Shown here piece after piece: positions 1 to 12,018 of a DNA stretch of 64,000 bases. The position numbers were made by a program, and so were the translations under genes. Source of the stretch: Theobroma cacao (taxonomy: Eukaryota > Streptophyta > Magnoliopsida > Malvales > Malvaceae); the NCBI RefSeq assembly GCF_000208745.1, contig NC_030855.1:16398871-16462870 (forward strand), given 5' to 3'. The notes beneath the pieces were generated by a model that was given only the letters and a program-made list of their open reading frames with translations, ran no database searches and was not told where the DNA came from. Each line of letters opens with the position of its first letter. Position 1 is the first letter of the stretch.

Positions 1-32
1 TGCATTTTGTCACACAATGTACCATTTATGAC

Positions 33-67
<35 letters not shown>

Positions 68-1937
68 ATATTATACAGAAACACATAGATTCATCACACT
101 ATCCATTTCATAACGTAAAAACATTTCATAAGGGCTTGTTCCCATGCGAGTTTTTGAAGAAAAACCAATAAAATGTTTTAGGGGATTCAATCAAATATAA
201 AAGTGTATATCCCAAAACATTTTAATACAAGTTCACTCACACTATCCTATTTGCCAGTCACTCATTATTTCCCTAGCATAGCACCACAGTACGCTAACTT
301 TACCTTTGCACTTCTTAGCAACCATACAAATGCAATACCTTTAGTGTATGTCATTCCTACTTCTCTTTTTCCTTCCATCATGAATCCTTATTCAACTAAC
401 TTATATCTTGACACATTTTTACCAAAGTTGCCTTTATCCTTTACTTGCGTAATTCTTTAGATTATAGATACTGACAACTTATTTATAACTCTAACATATA
501 TATTAACCTTGTCTAAGGATATTTATCAAGTTTAATCATCATTTCCATAACAATTAACTAACATGTGGCAGCAATTACAAATTTACTTCCATCCAACACT
601 TTTTAAGTTTACATGTAACACTATTCTCATTTACATGTTGCCACCAAGCATAGCATCGATATCCATTCATACGCACCAACATCCATAACCTTTTAAGCTT
701 TTCCTAACAACACATATATCCACACAATTCATTTTTTTTCTAACTTCCAATTAATATAATTACCTTCCAATCATACCCATGACACTACAATAACACTACA
801 TATTGCACACAATCATTCTCACCATTTTAAACCAATTATAGGCTTCAAATTATAGCATGAAGCTTACCATTTGGTTTTAGCTTGGATTTCATCCAACAAA
901 ATTCATAATTCCCTCACACCCATGGCCACCATAGCTGCCACAAAATGTTTCACTCATTATTTTTCCAAGGATTTAACCAACCATGAACTTAAAACACAAA
1001 AATCCTTACCTTAGCTTGCTTGAATTACAAAATCAAGCTTTTTTTCTTCCTTTCTCTCTTTTTCTTTCTTCTTCTCTTAGGGTTTAGATGTGCTGTAAAT
1101 TAGGGTTAAAAGCTCCAGGTTTAGTGCCTAAGAAGTTTAGAGAAGAAAAAAGTAAGAAAAGAAAGGAAATGAGAAGAAACAAGGAACATTACATGAAAAA
1201 ATTTGATTTTCATGAACTTGACATGAAAATGGCATTGGGAGCTTCAAGAAGAAGAAGAAAATATCTTGCTGGAGGAGATAAGGACGGTTTTGGCTAATAA
1301 AGATGAGAGTCAAAGCTTCCTTTGGAAGCTTTGACCAAACTCTGTGCAAAATTATCGTTTTACCCTCCAATTTCTTCTCTTTTTAATTTAGTCATCCCAG
1401 CACTCATTTAACTCCAATTTTCTTCTGTTATCTTCTTCTATACATGTACAAACGAAGTAAAAAGTTTGTACTCCAACGCGATGTCCCGATAATATTTAAA
1501 ATATTTATTTACTAGCTCTATCTTTATTTAATAAAGACACGCGAGCCCCATTAACGTCATTTTTCTCTAAAATTTTTCTCGTTCCTCTTCTACCCCACTT
1601 AGATTGACCATATACTTCTCCTTCATGGACAATTTTGACACTGAATAAAATATTAATATTTTAATATTATTTTATTCTAAAAATTTCCTCTTATCTCCTC
1701 TTGTCTCCTTGGTACCCAAAATATCTTATTATGCCTTAAATCATTTCCGAATCATTTTTTATCTCGTAAATTTTTCTCTAATAAAAATATTATTATTTTA
1801 TTATTATTTTTTTGTATGCGAAATATTTTATCCTAAACTATTCTTTTCATCTTCCATCATTTTTAAACATTATAATTAACCTCAATTGGCATCCGATAAG
1901 CTTTATTAGTCACCATATCAAAGTACAAGGTATTACA
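1..1937 (-). mobile_element. Partial large LTR (copy 1, subfamily I), outer end in window
   Basis: The right end, GGTATTACA at 1937, fits the TG...CA terminus of an LTR lying on the minus strand. Positions 1377-1937 closely match 23441-23820 (LTR copy 3) and 27170-27494 (copy 4): same AT-rich blocks, same CTCCTTGGTACCC and CACCATATCAAAGTA motifs. The (AT)n run near 40-65 and the text after it match copies 2 and 3 next to their minisatellites. The left end lies outside the window, so solo or full-length status and the TSD cannot be judged. Open frames inside it (for example 203-460) have no recognisable protein content. Confidence 0.75.
37..65. repeat. (AT)n microsatellite
   Basis: About 29 bases of alternating T and A. 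It sits at the same relative place as the (AC)n(AT)n tract of LTR copies 2 and 3. Confidence 0.9.
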
Positions 1938-2779
1938 TTTTCTATCTATTAGGGATATATGATGAAAGGATGGAATTACACTCAAATACTGAACACTGAA
2001 AGGTTAGTCAAATCATATTGACTCTCCTAACATTTAGGTGGTCATAATGTATTGCTAGATGCCACTTATGATCTATAAATATAAATATAAATTTTTAATT
2101 GACTTAATTTATATTTATTGCCAACATGTTGAGAACTTAATGGCTCACATAAATAAGGTGAATTGTCGAAATTAATTTGAGTTCAATTGGATGTGATCTA
2201 ATTGATTTTATAGAGGCTTGATCCAATTAAGTATTGGGCTAAATCAAATATGATTTGATGGAGTATTGAATAAAGGCCCAATTAACCCAACACATTTTAT
2301 AATCCTTGGTGGATATAAAGTAGGTCAATTCACTCTATAAAGAATCCTTTAGCGATCTCTTGAATATACAAAAGAGTTTTGTTTTTATTTTCTCATGTGT
2401 TGAGATAGGATCACAACCAAAAAGAGAGAAACACAAAGGGAGCTCAAAGTTGAGAGTTTGATAGCACAAACTTTGGCTTAGGGATTCACACACTCTTAGT
2501 GAAGAGATTTCGACAAATCACGGTGTGGATCACCATTAGACGCAGAACAACTGTGCTGTTATGATTTGATAAGTCCTAGTTGGTGTACAAAAGTTAAAAT
2601 GAAAAGCCAAAGAGGACTCCACCAAAGAAAGTAAACTTTCAAGTATGTCAAAATTTCTCTTGTTATTTTTTTAGATTAGTTTCAATTAAAGTGATCCATG
2701 GCTTAGGGGATTAAAATTTTAATAATATTCTGCCATGTATGAGTCATCTTAGCATGATTTAAATCCCCAGTATATGCTT
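1938..2779. repeat. Dispersed repeat R, copy 1 (boundaries approximate)
   Basis: This stretch matches 56640-56890 and 62260-62510 at moderate identity: GGATATATGATGA, then GAATTACACT, ACTCTCCTAAC, then a text on loss of ATGCCA and CAACATGTT-GAAC. It carries plant LTR-like features, such as alternating GGCCCAATT and a late AAAGTGATCCATGG motif also near 62510. I cannot assign it to a family; an LTR or untranslated part of a retroelement is the best guess. No coding sequence was recognised. Confidence 0.55.
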
Positions 2780-3679
2780 CCAGGCCTAGTCCACCTTTTT
2801 TGCCAAACTCCGTCACTTGCCAAGTCGCCCCACTGCCATTTGTAGCCAAAACTAAGAAAAGTTGTTTTTCTTGATGACTTTAAGCTTTAACGGCTCTCCC
2901 CCCATCTTGTTGAGAGCCATTTGAATCTAATGCATTTTTCTTGCAATCACCACCATGATGAATAAGGGAATACTTCCCCCATTATTGATAACCACCTGTA
3001 CATATATGGCATTAAATGTATCTTTCTTTTTCATCATGGCATCCATCTAAATGAATCGCCCATAAAGATTCCTTACCATATACAAGAATTTCTTATGCCA
3101 TAAATGAAATGGAACATTCTCAAGCCTAATCCATGTCTGGACCTCTTCTTTAATATCGAAATTTTTGAGTTGATTGATGTTATCAAACGAAACTTCAAAA
3201 ATTACTTTATATAAGCCTAGAAAAAGATCCGTTTCCTACTAGCTACAAAATCCAACACTACAAATTGTTCACCTCTTGGCTTCATCGCAACATGGACCCT
3301 TTTTCTAATTAGTGCACTATGAACAACTATCATGTGTGTACCTTTTATTAGTTTTCCCAACATAAATTTTCTCATCCATTCTAGGTATTCTTTTGATAGA
3401 GCAATGTTCACCATTTTTGTCCCTTTCTTGATAAGGTTGCCCTCTACTTCCACTTTAAGATTTTGTAATTTCAACACTTATCTATTGTTCACTTGTTCCC
3501 CCTTTTTAGTCTTTGCAAGTTTTCAACTACGACTTTTCAAAAAGTTTTAGTTACCCTTGTTACAACTAGTTTTCCTCTATCATCCTATCTATGCTCATTT
3601 TTTACCACCTTACCTATTTTGCTCTATTTTTCCCTTACCATAATCAACCTACCCCATAGTTGCCTATTGTTTCCCCATT
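2780..3679 (-). pseudogene. LINE (L1-type) ORF1 remnant, DUF4283-like part
   Basis: Conceptual translation of the minus strand around 3040-3160 gives the hallmark of plant L1 ORF1 proteins: VQTWIRLENVPFHLW, followed by a hydrophobic stretch ending LYGRFI and an aspartate after one stop. This pattern (W-I-R-L-x-x-x-P-x-H-L-W) is typical of the DUF4283-type domain ahead of a zinc knuckle. The frame has several stops and shifts, so no product is expected. The upstream RRM part of the same gene is at 7670-7905; the two were separated by the LTR element 3684-7669. Left boundary is vague, and the 3' part with ORF2 is missing here. Confidence 0.7.
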
Positions 3680-3683
3680 GTAT
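3679..3683. repeat. Target site duplication TGTAT (left)
   Basis: TGTAT precedes the element end TGTCGG and recurs at 7670-7674 after GAGCCAACA. Removing the element and one TGTAT copy restores a continuous LINE ORF1 reading frame. Confidence 0.85.
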
Positions 3684-4733
3684 TGTCGGTCCTAAATAAA
3701 TGTGCTAGAAAAGGGTGAATAGTAATTTTTGGCTCTTACAAAACTTGATTTCGAATTGGGGACAAATTGAAGATCAATGATGATAAATTTGATGCAAGAT
3801 GAAGGAATGATTTTAGAAATAATGAAAATGAAAAGTAAAATAGAGGAGACAATACTTAACTATTTATAGTGGTTCGGTCAAAAACCTACATCCATTACCT
3901 TGATTGTTCAACCAAGGATTTTCCAAACCAAATCACTAAAGCAGTGGAATTCTCAAGCTCCCACCAAGCTTTTACAATGGATTTTCACAAGCTCAGCCAT
4001 AACCTTTAACAATGGTTTTTCCCGAAATCAACCAAAACCCAAAACTAACTTTTCCTAGGCTGAGTTAGAACCTATACACTTAATCAAGCTAACCCAAGCT
4101 TGAATAAACCCCTTAGAGTGACTCTCTCACTCTAAGTATTCAAGGAAAAAAGAAATAAGGATGTACCTATGATCACTAACCTAATCTGATTGGTACAAAG
4201 TGAAGTGTTTATCTCAATTACAAAGATTGGAGTGAAGTGCAAAAGGTATGTAGAGAGTTTCTTACCGTTTTTGAGCTCTTTTTTATCTTGAAAGCCTTGG
4301 ACCTTGTTCTTAGCCATTAGGGAGGGGTTTTATACTTGAAACCAACTCTGATGGATGTTTGATAGTTTTTGACCATTGGGAAATAGTTTGGAGTAGTTCT
4401 AACCGTTAATCAGTCTTTTAGTGCTCAAATTCAAATCTTCAGACAGAATGCTCTTAGTCGACTAACAATACTTCTTAGTCGATTAAGTCGTCTCTGTTTT
4501 TGAACTGGCGATCTTCATTCTTGAGTTTTAGTTGACTAACTCCCTTCTTTATCTAACTAAGGGGCTTCTATTTTGTGGCTCAACTTTAGCTTCTCATTCT
4601 TGTAAGATTTGATATTTGCCTTTTAGTGATTAATTTGCTATTGGCATACATTTTTCATCCTACACACTCAAGTAGCATAGTTAGACATAAATAAGTGGGA
4701 ATGTTTTATTATCATCAAAAACTAATGGAGCCA
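3684..4733 (-). repeat. 3' LTR of the non-autonomous element
   Basis: About 1050 bp running on minus from TGTTGGCTCCATTAG (4733) to GGACCGACA (3684). The same start is found at 7669. It contains short palindromic words built on TTAGTCGACTAA (4451-4490, again near 4527), a feature seen as clusters of other palindromes in unrelated LTRs of this window. Confidence 0.8.
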
Positions 4734-4750
4734 ACAATCTCCCTATTTTT
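4734..4750 (-). promoter_or_regulatory. Polypurine tract of the non-autonomous element
   Basis: On minus the bases just before the 3' LTR read AAAAAATAGGGAGAT, a plus-strand priming site. A similar tract, GACAAAAAGGGGGAG, lies at 5313-5328 on minus, so the element has two polypurine-like tracts about 580 bp apart. Confidence 0.7.
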
Positions 4751-5484
4751 TATGATGACAAAACATTCCTTGATTACCAGCACAGTTTCTATTAGATCCT
4801 TTTTGTTCTGCACAAAATAAGGATTTTCTCCCCTTGAGTATGTGCTCCCCCTTAGAGCATGCATGATTTTATTATTCATTTTAGCAAGTTTTTATCTATT
4901 TCTTAAAGAAAATAACAGGTATAGATTCAACCATTTGACAGAATATTTTAATACAGCCTTACAAAATTATCAATCACCGTCATCAACATATTTTCAACAA
5001 ATCATGTCCATTCTAAACATAAATGCCACTGACCATTCAGTAGAAATATCATATATCATAACCACATAAGCAGCATCCATTTTTATTTTAGAAACAGTTT
5101 CCATTCAATTCAACAGAACAACCATAAACATAAGTTATCAATAAGTTATTAGCATCTAGTTTTCAACCATCAGTACACAAAATAACATAAATAGCTCAAT
5201 ATATCGTCAAAGTCAGATTTAAATTCCTAAATTGCCCCTAAATCATTTCTACTTTCTCTCTAAAATTCTTCTACTTTTTATCTCCCCTAAGCTTTCTATC
5301 ATATTACTCCCCCTTTTTGTCATCAACAAAAAAAAATTAAGGATGGTCAATTGGTTTGAGAAGAATCAGAAGGGGTAAACTCATCAGTGCCAAAATGGAC
5401 ATTATGGGGTTCAAAAGATGGCACAAGTGAGGATCCTCTCGGTGAGAAGTTAGGGGAGGATCTATTTGCAATTTGGAGTGGATC

Positions 5485-7220
5485 TTAAGTAGAAGACTGG
5501 ATTGAGGGTTTGGCTTTCTCAGCTATTCTTGAAGACTTTCTTCTCTTGACGAATTTTTTCTTTGTTGCCATGGTCTTCCTGCCTTTACCAGTAAGCCTGG
5601 ATTTATCTTTGGTGGAAGCAGCTGCTTGCCCTTGTTCTGTACCAGTATGTGTACTTTCTTTGGCAATGTAAGCTGACTCAGGAGAAGTCCTTACAGATGC
5701 TGATTTTTTAGCTTTGTCTTTTGCTGCTTTTCTTTCTGCTTGTTCTTCTCTTACCATTTGATGAAAGACATCCATTATTGAAACTTCTTCAAAGTTAGGA
5801 GAAGATGGTTTTTCTGGTTATGGTTCATCATATGGTGAAAAGTTGTCATCAAAGGATCCAAGTACTTCAATGACTCCATTGGATTCTTCTTCATTTTGAG
5901 GCTCAGGAGTGGGAGTTTTCCTTGCTGGAACAAATTCTTATTCATCATCTTTAGCTTGGAGGACAGGACTTTCAGCAGCTTGTCTTGTTGATGATAAACT
6001 TGGTGTTATAGAAGTGTCTTCAATAATAGGACCAGAAGCTATTTTTCTTCTTTTTTTCACCATAGTTTTTAGCTCTACCAACTTATCTTCAATTTTTTGT
6101 GTCCTCACAGACTGGTCAGTGAGTTTCCCATCAATTCTTTTTAGCAAATTTAGAATCATTTCATTCAAAATCTAGGAGGAAGCTATTTGAGTCTGAGTAG
6201 GGATGGAATGCTCATCCCTTGGTTAAATCTTGGGGGTCTTGACAAATTTTTCTTATTCTAGTTTGTACCCCATCTTTGGCAAGCTTCCTAGATAGATTGC
6301 CTGGTCCTTGCTTTTCACTTGGTCCATTTCATATCTTGAACTCCATATCTTCTTTTTCTTAATTAGAGAGGTAATTATGTTTCCATATGGCAGATTTACC
6401 TTATCCACTTGACATGTTCCTCTCATCCTTTCTATCATGAATCTGCCTAAGTTAAGGGGAGTAGCATTAAAGGCATGCTCCCTTAGCCACATATCTTGAA
6501 GACTTACATAGAGGCAATGAAATAATGCAAGATTCTAATCTGAGGGCTTTTAATGAAACTGGCATAACATTTGGATGAATATCTTTCCTTTTTCCCTGTT
6601 ATTATTTCCCACAATTGTGAAGGGTCATAATTTTCAAGAATGTTATATTCTCCCTCTTTACACTCAACTTTGAGCAGACTTCCCAAATCTGTGGTTCTGA
6701 CCACAAACTCCTTTCCATTCAAGAACACATTCAAACCATCATTAACAAAATCCTCAAGTTCCTTAAGTTCATTTTCATTTAATGCAATGCTAACATAGAA
6801 TTCCTTCACTGAGTTGGCACTATAGGTTTAGTTCTTAAAAGTACTCAATTTCTTCAATTTTATCTCTTCAAAATAATACAATAAACCCTCTTTAATTTCT
6901 AGCACCTCATTAAAGTTATCCAAGTCAATGTATTTCCCACATAAAATCGGTGCATTCTCTATCTTCCTAAACCTATCCTCAAGAGTTTTATTTCTAAATT
7001 TGGAGGATGGAGAAGTACCTTTTTTGATGGATTTTTCTTTTTCCTTCTTTTTCTCTGATTTCTATTCTTTCTCTCTTTGTTTCTTCCCAGTTTTCTCTAT
7101 CACTGAGGCTGACTCATCCTTCTTCCTCTTTTTTTAAATCTTAGCTGGTGGACTTTCTTCCATGGGCTATTTTCCTTTCTTCTTTTCCAAAATCCTACGA
7201 GCTAATTTGGTTTTGGTCAT
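5485..7220 (-). pseudogene. Putative plant transposon protein (Transposase_32-like) ORF, decayed
   Basis: The minus-strand reading starts at an ATG at 7220 (MTKTKLARRILEKKKGK), continues as a lysine-rich segment, then a largely open stretch (about 7000-6504, one internal stop) with the pattern of the domain called putative plant transposon protein: a V-KEFY segment, KECKEGEYN-like text, an IKSPQIRILHYFIA segment, then LPYGNIITSLI near 6380. Downstream (6168-5938) is a coiled-coil-like piece with LLKRIDGKL, and a basic serine/alanine-rich tail ends at 5485. Stops and frameshifts show that it is dead. The role of this family is not known to me; it is often found inside LTR-flanked elements without pol. 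Confidence 0.6.
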
Positions 7221-7479
7221 CGATTCTGAGTGGTTTCAAACTTAGGGTTTGAGAGTTTGAGAGAAATGGTGTTTCGGTTTCCAAATGAGTGACTTTTAAT
7301 GTGAGAGAATGAGGGGAGAGGGTAAGAAGTTAAAAGTGGTTTTTCTTTTTTTTTAAAACTATTAGACTTCCCCTTTTAAATGTCGCGAATTATCCCCTTT
7401 TTCAAATTTCAAAATTTTACGTCTCTTTTTATTTTTCACTAAGGCAATTTTTTCTTTTCTTCTTCACCCGATATGCTTG

Positions 7480-7669
7480 CTTTTTTCCTTTTATTATATT
7501 TTATCTTTGTTTCTTAACTAACTAAGTTTTATCTTTATCTGACTGAGTCATATTATTTAAAGGAGACAAAATGCTCTTAGTTGGTTAAATAATTCTCTTA
7601 ATCAGCTAAGTACCTACTGTCTTATAAATGAAAAGCCTAGAAATTTTCATAAAACTAATGGAGCCAACA
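7480..7669 (-). repeat. 5' LTR of the non-autonomous element, truncated
   Basis: The outer end matches the 3' LTR: TGTTGGCTCCATTAG on minus, and a shared segment with AAATGCTCTTAGT at 7570-7610 matching 4447-4490. The inner part, including the GGACCGACA end and primer binding site, was not found, so an internal deletion joins LTR to the leader of the ORF. Inner boundary is approximate. Confidence 0.55.
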
Positions 7670-7905
7670 TGTATCGCCTTTTTTCTTTCCTCCTCCTCTC
7701 GGTATCTCATAGAAGCATATCTGGTCTCCTTTTCCCCCAGTGTTCTGGGGATGAAAACATCCATTACTCCCCCATATTCTTCGAAAGCGTCTTTCACAAC
7801 TCTCTATGGAGTTACACTAACTTCATATTAGCTCTTCAATCATCCAATTCCCTTTCTAAACTTGAGTATCTGGCTCCTAATCTTGCTTCTTAACCCGACT
7901 AGCCC
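7670..7905 (-). pseudogene. LINE ORF1 remnant, N-terminal RRM-like part
   Basis: On minus the frame reads LKDAFEEYGGVMDVFIPR-like text, then YASMRYREEEERKKAI, and across the TSD into QWGNNRQLWGRLIMV. This is the order of an RNA recognition motif: an aromatic RNP2-like helix region, D-V-F-I-P, and a GNNR-x-x-x-GR-x-I-x-V end, as found at the N-terminus of some plant L1 ORF1 proteins. The continuity across the removed element confirms that 7670-7905 and 2780-3679 were one gene. TGTAT 7670-7674 is the right TSD copy. Confidence 0.65.
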
Positions 7906-8050
7906 CAGTTCCTACAATCGACACCTCTTAGTCTTCTGAACATTATCTCTCCCTTTAATTGTGTGACATCCTAAAAATGTCAAGCTATTAAGGATGTTAC
8001 TTAAACGATCAACAAGGTTACAATGGGTATCAGTTCATCATCCATAAACT
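7906..8050. other. No feature recognised
   Basis: AT-rich sequence between the LINE remnant and the duplicated block. Nothing recognisable on either strand. Confidence 0.5.
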
Positions 8051-9400
8051 AGGAAAGGGTTGTTATGAGCTTTATAGTTCACCACATGTTCATTGCAAAA
8101 GAGTTTTGGTTTGAAATTTTGTTATACGTTTTTCACATTATTATCTATATCTAGCAATTTTTTAAATATTAGATATATAATAAAAATAAACAAAATTTGC
8201 TAGTAGTTTTTTTTTTAGGCATAAAAAATTATGTTTATCAAGATTTAGAGAGAGATTGGAATCATAAAATTGATTAATATTTTTATGCAACTAAATCACA
8301 TTTGTTTTATTATTGATTTCTGATCCTTTTTCTTAAAAAAAAATTGTTTCAATTTCATAGTAAATAACGAAGGTGAAGATTTTTATAATATTAAAAGAAA
8401 CAAAATATTTATCAAAACAAGCACCTTAACATAGTTATCTTTAAAACACTCTAATTGTGATTGGCAAGACCAAGCTTTGTCCATTCTCTTGTAGCAAAAA
8501 TTTGGGGTAAGGAAATTTAATTGGTTATTTTATATTTCAATAAAAAGAGAAATTACCAGGAAGATGTTCCTAGAATAAGCCCATGCATTAACATATTGCC
8601 ATATTAGCATATTTGTGCACATCAAATTATTTGATTAACCAAGAGAGAAATTAAAAATATATTTTTGTTGATTAACCACACTTTAATCAAATCGAATAAG
8701 AGTTAGTCGGAAGATCTTCTCAAAATTTTGATCCCAATATTTTTGGTCTTTTTAGACATTAAAAAATTATTAAAAGTGGAAATTTACAAAAATAATGACG
8801 TAAAGTACTATATTATATATATATATATAATATAATTTATATATATATATATCATTGAAGCAATTAGCCAAATAAAAATAAAAAATTTTTGAAAGATAAC
8901 CCAAACAAAAAATTTATTTCTCTAAAATTCTTGAATATAAGACAACATACCATCATACTGACATAGAAAAAGAATGCTAAATTCAATAAAGTGGAAGAAA
9001 TTCAGCAATGAGTGAATATAAGACAGCAACATCATCATATTGACATAGAAAAAAAATACTAAATTAAATAGAAACAAATTGAGCAATGAGTTGCCTACTT
9101 TATTCGTTTGCTAGATTAAATTAAACTCAATTATTCACATTTACGAATCTCAAATCTAATTGAACAGTTAACATCATTAATGAGGTTTAATTTACTTAAT
9201 ATCTTATTCTACTTTGATTCATTTAATGAGTTTATTGGTGATCATAATCAAGTTTACTAAAGTGGTGAAATCATTACTTTGGCAACCAAATCAAACCCAT
9301 TATCTATTTATAAATTTTTATTTCAATTATTTTTTATAGCAGCAAGGAGAGAATCTCTTCACTACTAAATATAATAGAAATTTTCACTATTTTTACCACT
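8051..9400. repeat. Duplicated block, copy a (unoccupied)
   Basis: Matches 48940-49408 joined to 52885-53410 with many small differences. Shared landmarks include GTTCACCACATGTTCATTGC, CTAGCAATTTTTTAAATA, AAGATGTTCCTA and TACTTTATTCGTTTGCTAG. Because copy a lacks the LTR present in copy b, it shows the pre-insertion site of that LTR (TTTTATATTTCAATAAAA here). Positions 8928-9090 contain a local duplication of about 70 bp (GACATAGAAAAA-GCTAAATT) not seen in copy b. No coding sequence was recognised. Confidence 0.75.
8811..8853. repeat. (AT)n microsatellite
   Basis: Interrupted run of TA and AT dinucleotides. Confidence 0.9.
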
Positions 9401-10063
9401 AAATGACACATATGTATCTAAATTAATCTAACCTAAGATTTTTTCACATTAGTCTCTATCTTTATAAGTATAATTTATTATATTAAAATTTTAAAATTTT
9501 TCTACCCAACCTAAAGATTTTTAAAATGAATAATCTAAAGATAAGGTTTTTTTTTACATCATTGTCCCTCCTAAGTATATTCTATTAAATTTTAAAATAT
9601 TTTCCACCCAACCTAAAAGATGATGGTTTTCTTTAAATGACCAACTTGGCTTGATTGCCATTTGCAAGCATAAACGTAGTGGAGCACAATGTCCACAACA
9701 TACAGTTTTTTTTTTAAAGAGTACGCAATTATTTTATTGTTGAATGTCAAAACTAAATTTAGTTTTGGACTTTATGATTACAAATAAAGAAAATAAAAGT
9801 AAAAAAAATAATTACACATAAAACCCCTAGGTGCTTAATTCCAGGATGTAGGGATGTCCGGGCACACTACCAATACACATTTAAGCTATACAAAATTGAT
9901 TGTACTCAATCTGCGTTGCTTCAATGTTGTCCGAATCTATGGCTCACTGCAATCAATAAAACCACTCCTGCTCCATGACCGCATTTTCTCCGATACGTGT
10001 TATCTGGATCTTTGTCCTTCTCCTTTCCATTATCCTTTAAATAGTTGTTCAAATCTCATTAAA
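9401..10063. other. AT-rich intergenic DNA, no gene recognised
   Basis: Contains two diverged copies of a short text around CTACCCAACCTAAAG (9505) and CCACCCAACCTAAAAG (9605), so there is a local duplication of roughly 100 bp. A 78-residue open frame at 9854-10090 runs into the copia LTR and has no recognisable domain. The last five bases, TTAAA at 10059-10063, are the proposed left TSD of the copia element. Confidence 0.5.
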
Positions 10064-10569
10064 TGTTGGACATTTAGTAATATCTCATAAGATTTCTATC
10101 TCACATTACCTAGATACAAAAGATGTTAGTGCTTTAATAAGTAAATACATTATGAGCTTGTTGAAAGCTAAAAAAGAAAATGGTCTGTATGCACACAAGA
10201 TCGGCCTAAGCCTTGAGAAAATGCAAATTCCCCCTAACACGTGGGCTAGACCAACCTGATATTTTGTACCTTGGTTATATGTTTTTTTTTTTCATTTTCA
10301 GCTTTTTCACCTTACCTTGACCTATTCTTTTTACCGTGGTGGAAAAGTCTTTGAAAAATACGATTTGAATTGATCTTTGATTTTGCCAACCAAAATATAT
10401 TCTACTGTTATAACTTAAACTATTACAGAATCAATGTTTTACCATTTATTTCCTAACTCCCTATCCTCAAATATCTCAACAGAATATTTTTAACCTTTAT
10501 TTTCTAATATTTCCTAATTTTCCAAACAATTGTTCCTTCCCTATATATATCAGGCTCCATATTCATTCT
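10064..10569 (+). repeat. 5' LTR of copia element E, interrupted
   Basis: About 506 bp matching 40527-40585 plus 44015-44500. Landmarks: GATGTTAGTGCTTTA, GCTTGTTGAAAGCTAAAA, GGTGGAAAAGTCTTTG and CTCCATATTCATTCT. The match stops at the gypsy LTR that starts at 10570, so this LTR was cut by that insertion. Confidence 0.75.
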
Positions 10570-10992
10570 TATCACGACTTAAACTTAGGGGTCCATGCCC
10601 GGTGCACAAGCCCAGCAAGCGGGGCTTGCGAGATCTGAGCAGGCTTCAAAGTTCAAATCATGTACCATATAGCCAAGAGATTTTCACATAAAATTATTTC
10701 ATAACGTAATTTAAATTCAAATACATAGAATCATCCTTAGTACATTGCTCACGTCAATACACTTAATGCAATATTCATAAGGTCGTACATTGGCTAATAT
10801 ATAGGTTCATACTTAACAACCCTTACATAAGTTCAAATGACACAACGTGCCTACAAAAGCATCTAATACCAAATGCAGAGTGGAAGCTCACAACAAAAGC
10901 AGGGGAGCGACAAAGTAGGTGGAGACTTATTGGATGACAAAATTGGTTTGTCATTGGACGGCCTTCTCGACGTAGCCCTATCACCCACTTAT

Positions 10993-11983
10993 CTACACAT
11001 GGTACACAAATGGATGAGTCATCTAATACTCAGTGAGTGGTGTAGATGAACAAAATCATATATACATATACGATCACATATAATTATTTCACATACTAGT
11101 GCATCCAAATATTCTAAGTTTCTAACAAACAAATCCAAATATAAGGTATATCATAATCCCTAAACTCTCCAAATATCATTATGCATATCATAGGCCAATC
11201 CTCAAAGCCATGCAAATCATCTTTCACATCACACTCTATTTGCCTGACTATCATATCAAATCAGATCAAATGTATTTAAGCCTATCTTTAGCGATCACAT
11301 ATCATACACAAACTGAATCATGGTCATCGAGTGGTCTTCCTTTGGACATAGTCAAATAACACTCAGTGGCCAACCAGCGAAGAAACAAATCACACTCAAG
11401 GCAAAGCCACTACCGAAAAAAAAATCATGCACATACCGGAGCAATAAGCGGAGAACAAATCACGCACAACACAGAGTAACTGATGGAGAAACAAAGTCAT
11501 CAATCGAAGTACTCTCCTGACAGTTGGAATTGCCAGGAGTATTCTTAAATAGGCAACATCAAAGGATTGTAGGTGGGACCAATAGCACTATCCCTACTTA
11601 CCATCATCCTTGCAAGTACAGAACAAAGTCATAGGGGGAAGGGATTTCACTCAACCTCAAATCAAATCAACATCCAAAATTCATTCCTCAAACGAAATAC
11701 AAATCCATAAGTAAGGCCATCATGCCTTTGACATTCCATATGTCCATATCAATCATAATTCATATCAAACAAGCTTTAATCACCTATAAGCTCGATGTGG
11801 TTCTAAATGCCTTTAAAATCTCTAAGGCATCAAAGGCTCATAATCCATCCAAGGTCAATTGTCTAAGGTGATCTACTTCAAGACACTCATCGTATCTCTT
11901 AGACCTTCTAGTTTAAGCCTACACAATCAACATAGGCCACCAAGAGGCTTGTCCAAAGCACACACATCACAACACATAATCAT

Positions 11984-12018
<35 letters not shown>

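Larger units (their letters stand above)
3684..7669 (-). mobile_element. Non-autonomous LTR retroelement with Transposase_32-like ORF
   Basis: A 3986-bp element with TG...CA ends (on minus it begins TGTTGGCTCC and ends GGACCGACA) and a perfect 5-bp TSD, TGTAT, inserted in a LINE ORF1. On the minus strand it has a partial 5' LTR at the right end, a single decayed ORF (7220-5485), an untranslated region, a polypurine tract next to 4733, and a 3' LTR (4733-3684). No protease, integrase or reverse transcriptase was seen, so it would have needed enzymes from another element. The LTR start TGTTGG and the purine tracts suggest help from Ty1/copia; this is inference. Confidence 0.8.

Noticed and set aside
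203..460. 85-residue open frame near the left edge
   Set aside because: Lies in LTR sequence, with no domain and no conservation in related LTR copies.
1088..1297. Basic 69-residue frame starting after an AGGGTTTAGATG context
   Set aside because: Purine-rich text within LTR copy 1; no relative keeps the frame.
9854..10090. 78-residue frame before the copia element
   Set aside because: No domain, and it runs across the proposed TSD into the LTR.
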